DNA of 64,000 bases, taken from Spirosoma sp. 48-14 (GTDB lineage: Bacteria > Bacteroidota > Bacteroidia > Cytophagales > Spirosomataceae). Position numbers and translations under genes: made by a program. Of the stretch, positions 9,164 through 18,151 are shown piece by piece (position 1 is the first letter of the stretch; every line of letters starts with the position of its first letter). The stretch covers positions 62,001 through 126,000 of the forward strand of contig NZ_MKUD01000041.1 of the NCBI RefSeq assembly GCF_001898575.1, given 5' to 3'. The notes under the pieces were generated by a model. It made no database searches and was not told where the DNA came from. It saw only the letters and a list, made by a program, of their open reading frames with translations.

Positions 9164-10189
9164 TCATTTCAGATGGATAACGTCACCATCTTTATGAATC
9201 GAGATTGGGTACATACGCTGAAGTTTGGTAAAAAATACTTCAGCCGAATCGGCTGGAAATGAGCCAGTAAAGGTTTCCTGTTTGAGTGCTGGGTTATCGA
9301 TTACGACATTGAGGTTATACATATCTTTCATCATGTCGGCAATGTCGGCCAGTGATTTCTGTCGGAACAGAATGACTTTGTCTTTCCAGGCTGTATACTC
9401 GTCAATCTGAATGGCTTGCTTGACTAGCCGAGCCCTTTCGTGTGACTGGCTCGCTTTTTCGCCTGGTTTCAGCATCACGGTATTCTGTTCGTTCTGTTCA
9501 TCGACCACTTTCACTGAGCCATGCTCAAGGGCTACATCGACTTTATCCCGGCGGTTAAGTACATTGAATGCGGTACCTAAAACCTGTATTTTCAGGGTGT
9601 TGGCATGCACCACAAACGGAACCCGCCTGCCATTGACGCTACGCTTGACGACATCAAAAAACGCTTCGCCTTCCACCCAGACTTCGCGGCTGGGCTTATC
9701 CAGAAAATCACTGGCGAAGTGAAGTGTGGAGTGGGTATTTAAGGTTACGGTGGTCCCATCGGCCAGCTTTACCTGACGAATTTCGCCATAGGCCGTTTGG
9801 ACTTCGTTCGTTTGCAATGGGTGATAAATCAGGGCGTAGCTGAGCAGGATGACGGCTATGCCAGCGGCTGCTACCCATACCGGACGTTTCCACCAGCCTG
9901 CCCAACGGGCCGGTTGATCCCAGAGCGGTACAACGGGTGTGCTGTCGTTGCTCAGGTTGGCCTGGATACCCTGCCATAGCGTCGATCGCTCCGAAGGGGT
10001 CCAGGTTTCGCCAAATGAAATGTGCTGCACCAGCCATTGGGCTTTTTTGACGACAGGCCGTTTTTCGGGATGCTCAGCCAGCCAGTTCTGCCAGAACGAT
10101 TCACTCGCTGGGTCCGCTTCAAGAACCCATTGCTGAAAGAAATCATCGGCGGCAAAATCTTCTTCGGTAAAGTGTAGATAGTTTTTCAT
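9164..10189 (-). CDS. FecR-family anti-sigma factor
   Basis: 341-residue single-pass inner-membrane anti-sigma factor. The cytoplasmic part (1-100) would bind the ECF sigma factor; one transmembrane helix follows at about 103-121 (VWVAAAGIAVILLSYALIY). The periplasmic FecR domain starts near residue 130 (TAYGEIRQVKLADGTTVTLN) and a DUF4974-type C-terminal domain covers about 265-341 (LADIADMMKDMYNLNVVID). It is encoded between the sigma factor and the STN-containing SusC, the usual cell-surface signalling order, so ligand-bound SusC should relay through FecR to free the sigma factor. The closest relative in the window is the protein at 17117-18130. Confidence 0.93.
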   Translation of the reverse strand: MKNYLHFTEEDFAADDFFQQWVLEADPASESFWQNWLAEHPEKRPVVKKAQWLVQHISFGETWTPSERSTLWQGIQANLSNDSTPVVPLWDQPARWAGWWKRPVWVAAAGIAVILLSYALIYHPLQTNEVQTAYGEIRQVKLADGTTVTLNTHSTLHFASDFLDKPSREVWVEGEAFFDVVKRSVNGRRVPFVVHANTLKIQVLGTAFNVLNRRDKVDVALEHGSVKVVDEQNEQNTVMLKPGEKASQSHERARLVKQAIQIDEYTAWKDKVILFRQKSLADIADMMKDMYNLNVVIDNPALKQETFTGSFPADSAEVFFTKLQRMYPISIHKDGDVIHLK

Positions 10190-10316
10190 AAACCATGAGG
10201 AGGGAGGTACATCCAGTGCACATGGATATAGAAAGCCGGGTAAGGTTTTTGTAACCTTCGGAATTGAAAAATTTTTCGAAAAAATTTTAAAGGGCGGATA
10301 ACTGGTTGTATAACAG

Positions 10317-10928
10317 CTACAAAGTAGATAAGACCAGGAAGGGCAATAGAAAATCGATGGTATGGATAAGGGCTTGTCGTAGCGATTTGATGGCCCGGTG
10401 AATGGTATTTCGTAGAATCTGATAATCCAGCCCGGTCAGCTTGGAGATGTCTTCATAACTCATTTTTTCGAAGAACCGGAGGAAGATGATTTCCTGCTGG
10501 CGTGGGGGCAACGAACGCACGGCTAACTGTAACTTCTGGACATTCGATGCTTCGACTTCGCTGGCATCAGCAGCATACTGATGTTCGAGCGACAAGCTGC
10601 TGTCGGGAAACGAATCGGTGGAGAGTCGTTCTTTCCGAACATCGGCCAGAATGATTCGGCGAAGGGAGACCATCAGGTAATATTTGGCTGATTGCGGGAC
10701 GCTGAGGTTATGCCGTCGATTCCAGATCTGAACGAAAAGCTCCTGCACCGAGTCTTGCACCAACTCCCGGTTATAGGCTACCGACAGTCCGTATTGTAAC
10801 AGCCAGTCCGCATATCGTTCGTAAAAAAAAGCCAGTGCATCCGGTTCTCCCTGCTGAAGGCGTATCCACCAGCCCGTTTCATCTTCCTGTTGAACGGAGA
10901 AATCCATTACCCGATTAGTCGACACCAT
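10317..10928 (-). CDS. ECF RNA polymerase sigma-70 factor (SusC/FecR-linked type)
   Basis: 203-residue ECF sigma factor. Region 2 spans about residues 30-95 (ALAFFYERYADWLLQYG, then VQDSVQELFVQIWNRR) and region 4 about 130-185 (LPPRQQEIIFLRFFEKMSYEDISKLTG). A short hydrophobic C-terminal tail (DFLLPFLVLSTL) follows, common in SusC-linked sigma factors of this phylum. It should activate the downstream FecR-SusC-SusD-hydrolase-permease genes on release from FecR. The ATG at 10928 is used; a second Met at residue 8 is an alternative start. Confidence 0.93.
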   Translation of the reverse strand: MVSTNRVMDFSVQQEDETGWWIRLQQGEPDALAFFYERYADWLLQYGLSVAYNRELVQDSVQELFVQIWNRRHNLSVPQSAKYYLMVSLRRIILADVRKERLSTDSFPDSSLSLEHQYAADASEVEASNVQKLQLAVRSLPPRQQEIIFLRFFEKMSYEDISKLTGLDYQILRNTIHRAIKSLRQALIHTIDFLLPFLVLSTL

Positions 10929-11009
10929 TTCGTTGAATCGTTAGCAAGTTAACCAGAATACTTTGTTTTGTTCTAAGAAATCATTTTTACTTACAGTTTA
11001 GTAAGAAGG

Positions 11010-13190
11010 CTACGGTTTACTGACCTGATTTTCGTCTTTGGCTAATTGAATGTCACGTTCTACCTGCGGGAGATACATTGACCAGCTAAACGTTTGCGAA
11101 TCCCGATAGGCTTTTTCCTTCGATACATATCCATCGGTATAGGGAACAGCATGATAATGACTGGCTGTAAGATCACTGACGGTGCGCCAATGGCCAAGGC
11201 AGCGGGTCAATAAGGTTATGGCTTCCTGCTGCTGTGCTTTGTTTTGCGAAAGCCGATACGTTTGTAAAGCGACGCCCGCCCGGAGCTTATCGGCAAAATA
11301 CTGGCTTAACTGCGCCCAGGTTTCCAGGTCGGCCAGTTCGCAGGTCAGCGTGGGCGAGGCTCCTGAACGAAGCGACTGAACACGCGCTAACACGGTTTTA
11401 CTGTCGATTTCCAGGTTGTCAGCCAGAACTAGCGGACTTACTTTTCCAGCTGGCACTGGCTGATTAGCCTGTTTTAACCCGACATAGTCTTTGATCGACA
11501 GGTAGGCTGGGTCCAGTGTTTGGTGTTCGATCAGTTCATTGATGGAGATAAACGAGGAAACGTCGTCCTGAAATCCTTTGCTAGCCGAAAAGGGCGACAG
11601 AAACCCTTCCGAATAAAGCGTATAATCCCAGGTAGAGGCAAAATAGGAGGCTAGTCGTAATGGCATCTGACTGGCTGCCGCTGTGGCTTCGAGTAGCGGC
11701 TTACCCAATTGGGCACCGTAGCGATGGGCAAAACTAGCTTCAAATACGGCATCGGGCGTGGTCGGGTCATAGAGCAGGCGACCCCAAAGCTGGTAAAACA
11801 GCCATTGCTTTTCGAAGGCATACGTCCAGGTACGGTGTGCATTATCGATGTGCGAGTAGTCTCTGGCTGGGATATAACCTTCCGATCCGACGAAATAGCC
11901 GTTCACATACGGAGCGGTGTTCTGGGCAATATGCCGACGGATGAAATCGGGCTGACCCCAGCGCAGGATGAAAAAATCCTCGTTTCGAATCATCCACTGG
12001 ATGCGGTAGTTCGTGGGCATGGGGTTCCAGTAGCCATTGTCGCGTTTGCCCGAATGAGAATCATGCGTTAGCACAAACGACGGAGTCGAGTGGCCGTGCG
12101 ACCAGTTGAATTTGATCTCGACCAGGGTTGTATCGGGCAGGTGGGCCTGATTGATTACCCGGCGCATCTCGGCTGGATCGGCGGAAAGTACGGAACGGTG
12201 CAGAAACTTAACCGGGCGATTGGCGGCTTTGATGCCTGCCACAATGGTTTCTTCGAGCCAGGCTTCCCGGTCTTTAGGTGTCATGTCGGGGAGAGAAGAT
12301 CCTTCGGCTTTGAAGTTGCTCATCCAGTCAGCCAGCGTAATGCCAATGCCAGCCAGATCGGGATATTCGTTGATGACCTGCGTAACCACCTCCCGCGTGT
12401 ATTGCCTGACAACGGCCGAGGTATCGTTTCGCTCCTTTACACCGTAGTGTTTCGCAAATTCGGGCGAGACGGCAATGTTCCAGTTAACGATATAGGGGTC
12501 GATACCCCGCTCTTTCGCCATCCGAAACAGGCTGGTCCAGAAGTGCTTCCAATCCGCCATTTCTGCTTCTGAAAAGGCATTCGCTTCGGGGAAATGGGTG
12601 GGTTTCACCATAAATGAAAATGGATGTACATTCCAGAGCGACAAGACATTGAGCCGATTTTCGGCCATCATATCCAGCAGCTTTTGCCAATAGGCTAAAT
12701 CCCGACAGGTAGCCGTATGCACATCCATTACTTGTCCCGTTCGGTACGACGACCAGGGTAGGTTGATCTTCAGCGCCCGTATGGTAAAGTGAGGATTTAC
12801 TGTTTTCGGTCGAAGGGCTTTCCAAGATTTTTCCATCCGAATTTGTTCAGCCACCTCCATGGCTCCATACATGGCTCCCGTTGCATTCGTCGCCGTAATC
12901 TGGAGTTGATTGGCCCGACAACCAATTCGATACCCTTCAGCCTGAATGGATGGATTTGCCTGGGCTGGCAACACCTGGATACGTATGGCAGCGGTTGATT
13001 TGATCGGCTGTTTGTTGGAGGAGTAACCAGCCCCTTGAAGAGCTTTTTTCAGATGATCAACGCCAAACCGGATCGGGGGGCTTGTGCTGTCGAAGGCAAT
13101 TGCCAACGGTGCTTTTCTAGCCTGTCCGAACAGCATTGTCGGCCAGAAAAGCAGGATAAACAGCCCGAAACGGATGGATTGATTGATCAT
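11010..13190 (-). CDS. Secreted GH67-like putative glycoside hydrolase
   Basis: 726-residue exported protein. The signal peptide MINQSIRFGLFILLFWPTML ends at FGQ, which is why the ATG at 13190 is preferred over an in-frame ATG 30 codons upstream. Residues about 25-130 resemble the alpha/beta domain that precedes the barrel in GH67 alpha-glucuronidases and GH20 hexosaminidases (FGVDHLKKALQGAG, later NATGAMYGAMEVAEQIR). From about 140 a TIM barrel is likely (ALKINLPWSSYR, WQKLLDMMAENRLNVLSLWN, YPDLAGIGITLADWM). The gene ends 82 bp before the sigma factor, so it may share the region 1 regulon. An alpha-uronidase activity is a guess from fold; the active site is not identified. Confidence 0.65.
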   Translation of the reverse strand: MINQSIRFGLFILLFWPTMLFGQARKAPLAIAFDSTSPPIRFGVDHLKKALQGAGYSSNKQPIKSTAAIRIQVLPAQANPSIQAEGYRIGCRANQLQITATNATGAMYGAMEVAEQIRMEKSWKALRPKTVNPHFTIRALKINLPWSSYRTGQVMDVHTATCRDLAYWQKLLDMMAENRLNVLSLWNVHPFSFMVKPTHFPEANAFSEAEMADWKHFWTSLFRMAKERGIDPYIVNWNIAVSPEFAKHYGVKERNDTSAVVRQYTREVVTQVINEYPDLAGIGITLADWMSNFKAEGSSLPDMTPKDREAWLEETIVAGIKAANRPVKFLHRSVLSADPAEMRRVINQAHLPDTTLVEIKFNWSHGHSTPSFVLTHDSHSGKRDNGYWNPMPTNYRIQWMIRNEDFFILRWGQPDFIRRHIAQNTAPYVNGYFVGSEGYIPARDYSHIDNAHRTWTYAFEKQWLFYQLWGRLLYDPTTPDAVFEASFAHRYGAQLGKPLLEATAAASQMPLRLASYFASTWDYTLYSEGFLSPFSASKGFQDDVSSFISINELIEHQTLDPAYLSIKDYVGLKQANQPVPAGKVSPLVLADNLEIDSKTVLARVQSLRSGASPTLTCELADLETWAQLSQYFADKLRAGVALQTYRLSQNKAQQQEAITLLTRCLGHWRTVSDLTASHYHAVPYTDGYVSKEKAYRDSQTFSWSMYLPQVERDIQLAKDENQVSKP

Positions 13191-13281
13191 ACCGTAGCGT
13201 AATTGTAGAGAAAATGAGGAATAACGGGTACGAAGAGTCTTAAATCCACCTTGTTTTGAAAGAATAATCAACAAAATCAAT

Positions 13282-13434
13282 CCTATCAGCCCGCAGCTTT
13301 AACTGTGGGGCTCTACCAATCGATTCCATCAAAATGAACCGTTTCAACAGTTTACTGGTGTTTAAACCGTTGAAACGGTTGCAGAAACCCCTTCTACTTT
13401 TTTCTACCCATAGCTAAAGCAATGGGCTGATAGG
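13282..13434. repeat. Nested foldback element (about 153 bp)
   Basis: The outer arms CCTATCAGCCC (13282-13292) and GGGCTGATAGG (13424-13434) are perfect reverse complements. Inside lies a 12-bp perfect inverted repeat, AACCGTTTCAAC (13337-13348) with GTTGAAACGGTT (13369-13380). Each outer arm also carries its own small hairpin, for example CCCATAGC/GCAATGGG at 13408-13426. The whole folds into a multi-branched structure between the GMC gene and the GH67-like gene. It may be a REP/BIME or MITE-like element and could also end the GMC transcript. Confidence 0.65.
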
Positions 13435-13446
13435 GCGAGGGTTTTA

Positions 13447-15156
13447 TTACAAATTCCGTGCTTTCAACTGGGCAACGGCATAACTGGCAGCCCGTGCAGT
13501 CAAGGCCATGTAGGTCAGTGATGGGTTTACGTTGGAGGACGAGGTCATGCCGGATCCGTCGGTAACAAACACGTTTTTGCAGGCATGAACCTGGTTGTAC
13601 TTGTTCAGGACCGACGTTTTGGGGTCTTTGCCCATCCGAGCTGTACCCATTTCATGAATACCCAACCCCATGTGAGCCACAGGGTTATCGTAGGGAGTTA
13701 CGTTCTTGAATCCAGCAGCTTCGAGCATTTCGGCGGCATCGTTCATGATGTCTTTCCGCATGGCCCGTTCGTTCTCACCGAAATCAGCGTCGAATACAAG
13801 CTGGGGTAAGCCCCACGTATCGGTCTCGGTTTCGCTGAGATAGAATCGGTTTTTAGGGTCCGATAGCACTTCGCCAAATCCGGTGAGGCTGAACTTCCAG
13901 GGGCCGGGTTGGGTCATTCGGTTTTTGAAATCGGCTCCGAAGCCTGTTTCTGCTGCCCCGCGCGACCAGTCGGCCCGGCTGGCTCCGCCCTGGTAGCCAA
14001 AGCCCCGGAGGTAGCTGCGTTTATCATTGCCCCAGTTTCGGAAGCGTGGAATGTATAAACTCCCCGGACGAGCCCCGAAATAATAGTCATTCTCAAACCC
14101 TTCCACATCGGCACGGGCACCAATCGCCAGGTGGTGATCCATTAGGTTGCGGCCTAGTTGTTCACTATCGTTGCCCATTCCATTCGGGAAACGCGACGAT
14201 TTTGAGTTCATCAGGATCGACGTGGAGCCGATAGTACCCGCATTAAGGAAAATAAGTTTGGCGTAAAACTCCCGCACTTCGAGCGTATTCTGGTCGATAA
14301 CCCGTACCCCTTTGGCTTTTTGGGCTTTGTCGTCGTACAGGATTTCTTTGACAATGGCGTTGTGGACCATCGTCAGCCGGTTCGTATTCCGGGCGGCCGG
14401 TAGGGTCGCTGCCAGCGAACTGAAATAACCTCCATATGGGCACCCGCGTGTGCATCGGTTCCGAAACTGGCAATCGGTTCGACCGACCGCCAGATGCTGG
14501 GGCATCGCTTTGGTCAGGTGAGCGACTCGTCCAATCGTGATCGGTCGGTTCAGCTTCTGCGCTACGGATTTTTTCAGGTGAATCTCAGGGGCCGTCATCG
14601 CCATGGGGGGCAGAAAATAGCTGTCGGGCAATACAGCTAGCCCTTCGGCCTGCCCACTGACACCGACAAATTTTTCGACGTAGGTGTACCAGGGCACCAG
14701 GTCTTCGTAGCGAATGGGCCAGTCGATCCCGATCCCTTCTTTGGCATTGGCCAGGAAATCCTGCGGGTTCCAGCGGTAGGTATGTTTGCCCCACAGCAAC
14801 GACTTGCCACCTGTGTGATAGGCCCGAATCCAGTTGAACGGTCGTTTCTGGATGTATGGATTCTCCTTATCGTTGGTGAACAGGTATTGCGAGCCCTCTT
14901 TTGCCGAAAAAAACATCGTTGCATAGTGTTCTTCGGCGGCTACGTTCGTGATTCTGCCCCGGTGTGGAAACTCCCAGGGGTCTTTCATCGCGTTTTTGTA
15001 ATCGGCAACGTGCTTCAGTTCATATCCCCGTTCGAGTACAAGTACATTCAGCCCCTTCTCAGTGAGTTCTTTGGCAGCCCAGCCGCCCGTCATGCCCGAC
15101 CCAATCACAATGGCGTCGTAGGTCTGGGCTTTGTCTGCTTTTATATTGAGGTTCAT
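13447..15156 (-). CDS. GMC-family FAD-dependent oxidoreductase
   Basis: 569-residue glucose-methanol-choline family dehydrogenase. The N-terminal FAD-binding motif is VIGSGMTGGWAAKELTEKG (about 18-36). A cysteine-rich stretch, CQFRNRCTRGCPYGGYFS, sits mid-protein, as in GMC subunits that pair with gluconate-2-dehydrogenase subunit 3. The C-terminal domain has the expected catalytic His in HEMGTARMG and Asn in NVNPSLTYMALTAR. No signal peptide is visible; export with the Tat-type partner encoded just upstream is likely. Pairs of this type in other bacteria oxidise sugars or glycosides, including to 3-keto forms. The role here is therefore inferred as oxidation of a sugar released by the locus. 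Confidence 0.88.
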   Translation of the reverse strand: MNLNIKADKAQTYDAIVIGSGMTGGWAAKELTEKGLNVLVLERGYELKHVADYKNAMKDPWEFPHRGRITNVAAEEHYATMFFSAKEGSQYLFTNDKENPYIQKRPFNWIRAYHTGGKSLLWGKHTYRWNPQDFLANAKEGIGIDWPIRYEDLVPWYTYVEKFVGVSGQAEGLAVLPDSYFLPPMAMTAPEIHLKKSVAQKLNRPITIGRVAHLTKAMPQHLAVGRTDCQFRNRCTRGCPYGGYFSSLAATLPAARNTNRLTMVHNAIVKEILYDDKAQKAKGVRVIDQNTLEVREFYAKLIFLNAGTIGSTSILMNSKSSRFPNGMGNDSEQLGRNLMDHHLAIGARADVEGFENDYYFGARPGSLYIPRFRNWGNDKRSYLRGFGYQGGASRADWSRGAAETGFGADFKNRMTQPGPWKFSLTGFGEVLSDPKNRFYLSETETDTWGLPQLVFDADFGENERAMRKDIMNDAAEMLEAAGFKNVTPYDNPVAHMGLGIHEMGTARMGKDPKTSVLNKYNQVHACKNVFVTDGSGMTSSSNVNPSLTYMALTARAASYAVAQLKARNL

Positions 15157-15173
15157 AGCTTTTTACAGGAGTG

Positions 15174-15254
15174 AGGAGTTAGGAGCGAGGAGTGAGAATC
15201 CATCCGGCAGCCATTGGCTTGCGTCAGCATGCTCACTCCTCGCTCCTAACTCCT
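15174..15254. repeat. 23-bp perfect inverted repeat, purine/pyrimidine-biased
   Basis: The arm at 15174-15196 (AGGAGTTAGGAGCGAGGAGT plus GAG) is the exact reverse complement of 15232-15254, separated by 35 bp. One arm is almost all purine and the other all pyrimidine. It fills most of the 104-bp gap between the two co-directional oxidoreductase subunit genes. The short AGGAG-rich units look like a dispersed intergenic repeat. It would place a strong hairpin inside the operon mRNA. Confidence 0.75.
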
Positions 15255-15260
15255 ACATAC

Positions 15261-15818
15261 TTATACTTGATTGCCGTACATGAAATCTTTCTGGCCGGGT
15301 TTGATTTTGATTGCCACGAATTTTCCGGGAATGGGCTGGTAATCGAACGATGCCTTGATGCCGGGCTCCGACGTAAAGTAGCCCAGTAAGGTTAACTCTT
15401 TCGTTATGAGCCAGTACGTGGGCGATGATGACGACGTCTGGGCCTCGGCTTCCACCTGTTTGAGCAGCGCCGTTTGCTGATCGGGGGTAAGCGTCAGGAA
15501 GTTTTTGCGTTCCAGGTCACTCAAACCCGTCAGGAAGGCATCCTGTGCCGGTTTTTTGTAGCAATCGCGGAGCATCAGGTCGATGAAAGCGGGAACACCG
15601 GCATCGATTGCCCCCGGCGTATCGGTTCGTGGTATAATCAGCTCGGCGGTTCGGGCTACGATTTCGCGTTGGGTCTCGGTCAGAAATGAGCCGATTCGTT
15701 GGTGAATTCGACCGCTCGAAACGAGTTGTTCCCAGCGATTCATAGCCTGTAGGGTAGGAGCCGAGAGGGTTCCGCCCAGTATCCAGGCTGCTCGTGTTAA
15801 GGCGTCCCGTCTGTTCAT
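15261..15818 (-). CDS. Gluconate 2-dehydrogenase subunit 3-family protein, Tat-exported
   Basis: 185-residue small subunit for a GMC dehydrogenase. The N-terminus MNRRDALTRAAWILGGTLSA carries a twin-arginine signal. The body matches the subunit 3 pattern: RTDTPGAIDAGVPAFIDLML, then LTPDQQTALLKQVEAEA, and the C-terminal YFTSEPGIKASFDYQPIPG. It precedes the GMC oxidoreductase gene on the same strand and probably carries it through the Tat system as a complex. The far C-terminal KPGQKDFMYGNQV is an unremarkable family tail. The gene starts one end of the divergent 520-bp region shared with the second PUL. Confidence 0.88.
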   Translation of the reverse strand: MNRRDALTRAAWILGGTLSAPTLQAMNRWEQLVSSGRIHQRIGSFLTETQREIVARTAELIIPRTDTPGAIDAGVPAFIDLMLRDCYKKPAQDAFLTGLSDLERKNFLTLTPDQQTALLKQVEAEAQTSSSSPTYWLITKELTLLGYFTSEPGIKASFDYQPIPGKFVAIKIKPGQKDFMYGNQV

Positions 15819-16338
15819 GTGATGCTATTGATTTCGGTTGATTCGTTCGTTAGCTAAGTGTCCTGCCCAGTTACCGTACAAGTTAGGGTACAATGACTTA
15901 TGGTAAAGACTGACGGGGCCATTTAATACCCCGTACTGGGCCGAATTCTGCTATTTTTTCTTTGTTAACGACCCACAGACGGAGCGAATTGCCAGGTGAG
16001 GCTTCTGGCAAAAGGCGCTGTTACTGGAGTGGATAACGAAATTGCAAAACGGGCAAGGATATTAGCAGGTATCCGTGCTTTTTAGGTTGACGCCACTCGG
16101 GGCGCCATCTGCTTGCCTGCACCACAACCGACCCTATCGGATCATCTACGCACATAGAGTATATCTTCTATTTAATTCGATTTTAATGCCTGTCTGCACT
16201 GTTAAATTCAATTTTTTGAAAAAATAATGAAAATGGACTAAGTGTTTTTGGGCCGATCATCGTCTTGATACTACATGATTTGTTGTTCACGAACGATTCA
16301 GTGGCCCAATAAGGAATCATTCTAGAGGAAGTAATCAA
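15819..16338. promoter_or_regulatory. Divergent intergenic region between the two mirrored PULs
   Basis: 520 bp without a gene, between the minus-strand subunit 3 gene and the plus-strand sigma factor. It must hold promoters in both directions. The part next to the sigma factor (about 16170-16300) is markedly AT-rich. I did not find an exact TAnnTTTG -7 element on either strand. No convincing ORF, tRNA or hairpin larger than about 8 bp was seen. It is also the approximate centre of the mirror-image gene order. Confidence 0.5.
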
Positions 16339-17043
16339 ATGAACCAACCGCTTCATTTACCCGTAGAGATAGGACAAGTCCTGCCATTAAGACAACGACC
16401 TGAGTTGGGGTCGGTGTATGTTTTGGAATCGGAAGAAACAGGTACGCCGTCTTCTGGAAAGGCGAGTTGGGATAATGAATTATTCCTGCGAAAAGCGTTT
16501 CAGGAGGATGCCGAACGCGGAATCAGTCTGTTATTTCGGCAGTATTACGCCCTGCTATGCAGCCATGCGGTTCGGTTTGTGTCGTCGAAAGCCATTGCCG
16601 AAGATATCGTCTCGGATATTTTTTATGAGTTTCAGGCCGAGTCGCGTTACAAGAGCATCACCAGCTCGTTCCGGGCGTATTTGTTCACGGCGGTTCGCAA
16701 CCGGGCGTTCGATTATGTGCGGGCCGAAATGCGGCATAATACATCCCTGGAAAATGCCGAGTTGATGCCTGCCCACAAAACCCAGAGCCCCGATTCGATC
16801 ACCCAGTACGAGGAGTTGTATCATGATGTCGAAAATGCTATCAACGCCATGCCCGTCAAACGTCGGCAGATTTACATCATGCACCGCTTCGAGGGTAAAA
16901 AATATCAGGAAATAGCCGATGAACTGCACCTGTCCCTGCGTACCGTTGAAGCGCACCTGTTTCAGGCCATGCGGCAAATTCGGAATACGTTGAAAGATAA
17001 ATGGTTGTTGATTGCCTGCCTGGTAGGACAGCTTTGGCAATGA
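16339..17043 (+). CDS. ECF RNA polymerase sigma-70 factor (SusC/FecR-linked type)
   Basis: 234-residue ECF sigma factor, longer than its region 1 counterpart because of an N-terminal extension of about 50 residues. Region 2 is near 60-115 (GISLLFRQYYALLCSHAVRF, KAIAEDIVSDIFYEFQ), followed by RAYLFTAVRNRAFDYVR. Region 4 is near 165-215 (NAMPVKRRQIYIMHRFEGKK, then YQEIADELHLSLRTVEAHL). It ends with a hydrophobic tail, DKWLLIACLVGQLWQ. It leads the plus-strand PUL, 73 bp before FecR, and presumably drives this operon after release by that anti-sigma factor. Confidence 0.93.
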   Translation: MNQPLHLPVEIGQVLPLRQRPELGSVYVLESEETGTPSSGKASWDNELFLRKAFQEDAERGISLLFRQYYALLCSHAVRFVSSKAIAEDIVSDIFYEFQAESRYKSITSSFRAYLFTAVRNRAFDYVRAEMRHNTSLENAELMPAHKTQSPDSITQYEELYHDVENAINAMPVKRRQIYIMHRFEGKKYQEIADELHLSLRTVEAHLFQAMRQIRNTLKDKWLLIACLVGQLWQ

Positions 17044-17116
17044 TTGCGTATTTTTCTCTATGATGACTACGTGTTTTTTGTGTTGAAATCGTCATGATAG
17101 CATTAATAGTTAATCG

Positions 17117-18130
17117 ATGAAAACTCAGGTATCGAAAGAATCACTTCTCAACTACTTTGCAGGCCGGGCTACGGCTCTGCAAAAGCAGGCTATTGACGAG
17201 TGGGCAAAAGATGAGGATAACCGCGAGCTGTTTTTCGAATGTCTGGCAATGTGGGAAAGTGAAAACCCACAATTCATTGCCGACGACCGGAAAGCCCTGG
17301 AGCGGCATCGTCAGCGGATGCTCGGCGGAGTAGCAAGAGAGGTAGAGACTGAATCCACCCCAATTGAAGAGCCTGTTACACACCAACTTGGTTCAACCTG
17401 GTATCGCTGGCTGGTAGCCGCTTCGGTTAGTTTGCTCATGCTGGTCGGCGGTTATGTGTTCCGGGATTCGATCCGCTACACCACCTTCGAAACTGGATTT
17501 GGACAAACCCGGTCGCTGACGCTATCCGACGGAAGCCAGATTACGCTGAATGCCAATTCCTCATTGCGGGTTCCCCGGTTTGGCTTTGGGCAGAAAACAC
17601 GCGAAGTCGTACTGGCAGGTGAGGCCGATTTCTCCATTAAGCACATGCCCAACCATCAGCATTTCGTGGTGCGGACCGATAAGCATTTTGACGTGGTGGT
17701 GCTAGGTACAGAATTTATGGTGAATACCCGCGAGCAAACGAAAAAAGTGGTGCTCAATAAAGGCAAGGTTCAACTATTGTATCAGGAAGGGCAGACCAAT
17801 AAACAGCTCACGATGAAACCAGGCAACCTGGTTACCTTCGACAATACCGGAAAAGTAAGCGTAAAGCTGACCGAGAAACCGGAAAATTACAGTTCCTGGA
17901 AAGAGCATCGCTATGTATTCGATGGGACTACGCTTGCCGAAATCGGAACCCTATTTAAAGAGAACTACGGTATCGTGCTGCAAATTCCTGACAAAACGCT
18001 GGCTCAGGAGACCATTTCGGGGGCTTTTAAAGCCTATAGTGCCGATGAACTGCTTGAGACGTTGACGAGTATAGCCAGCCTGAACTACCGACAACAAGGC
18101 GATACCATCATTATAACCCAGAATCATTAA
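17117..18130 (+). CDS. FecR-family anti-sigma factor
   Basis: 337-residue membrane anti-sigma factor. It has an N-terminal cytoplasmic sigma-binding part (1-90, including LLNYFAGRATALQKQAIDEW), one transmembrane helix near 95-113 (WLVAASVSLLMLVGGYVF), a periplasmic FecR domain (TGFGQTRSLTLSDGSQITLN onward, about 125-220) and a DUF4974-like C-terminal domain (about 262-337, LAEIGTLFKENYGIVLQIPD). It is followed after 21 bp by the SusC with a matching STN domain, whose periplasmic signalling domain should contact the C-terminal part. Confidence 0.93.
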   Translation: MKTQVSKESLLNYFAGRATALQKQAIDEWAKDEDNRELFFECLAMWESENPQFIADDRKALERHRQRMLGGVAREVETESTPIEEPVTHQLGSTWYRWLVAASVSLLMLVGGYVFRDSIRYTTFETGFGQTRSLTLSDGSQITLNANSSLRVPRFGFGQKTREVVLAGEADFSIKHMPNHQHFVVRTDKHFDVVVLGTEFMVNTREQTKKVVLNKGKVQLLYQEGQTNKQLTMKPGNLVTFDNTGKVSVKLTEKPENYSSWKEHRYVFDGTTLAEIGTLFKENYGIVLQIPDKTLAQETISGAFKAYSADELLETLTSIASLNYRQQGDTIIITQNH

Positions 18131-18151
18131 CCAAGAACCCCTTAACTAATT

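Noticed and set aside
16075-16130. GGCGCC-containing dyad upstream of the sigma factor
   Set aside because: Pairing is short and interrupted; not enough to call an operator or riboswitch.
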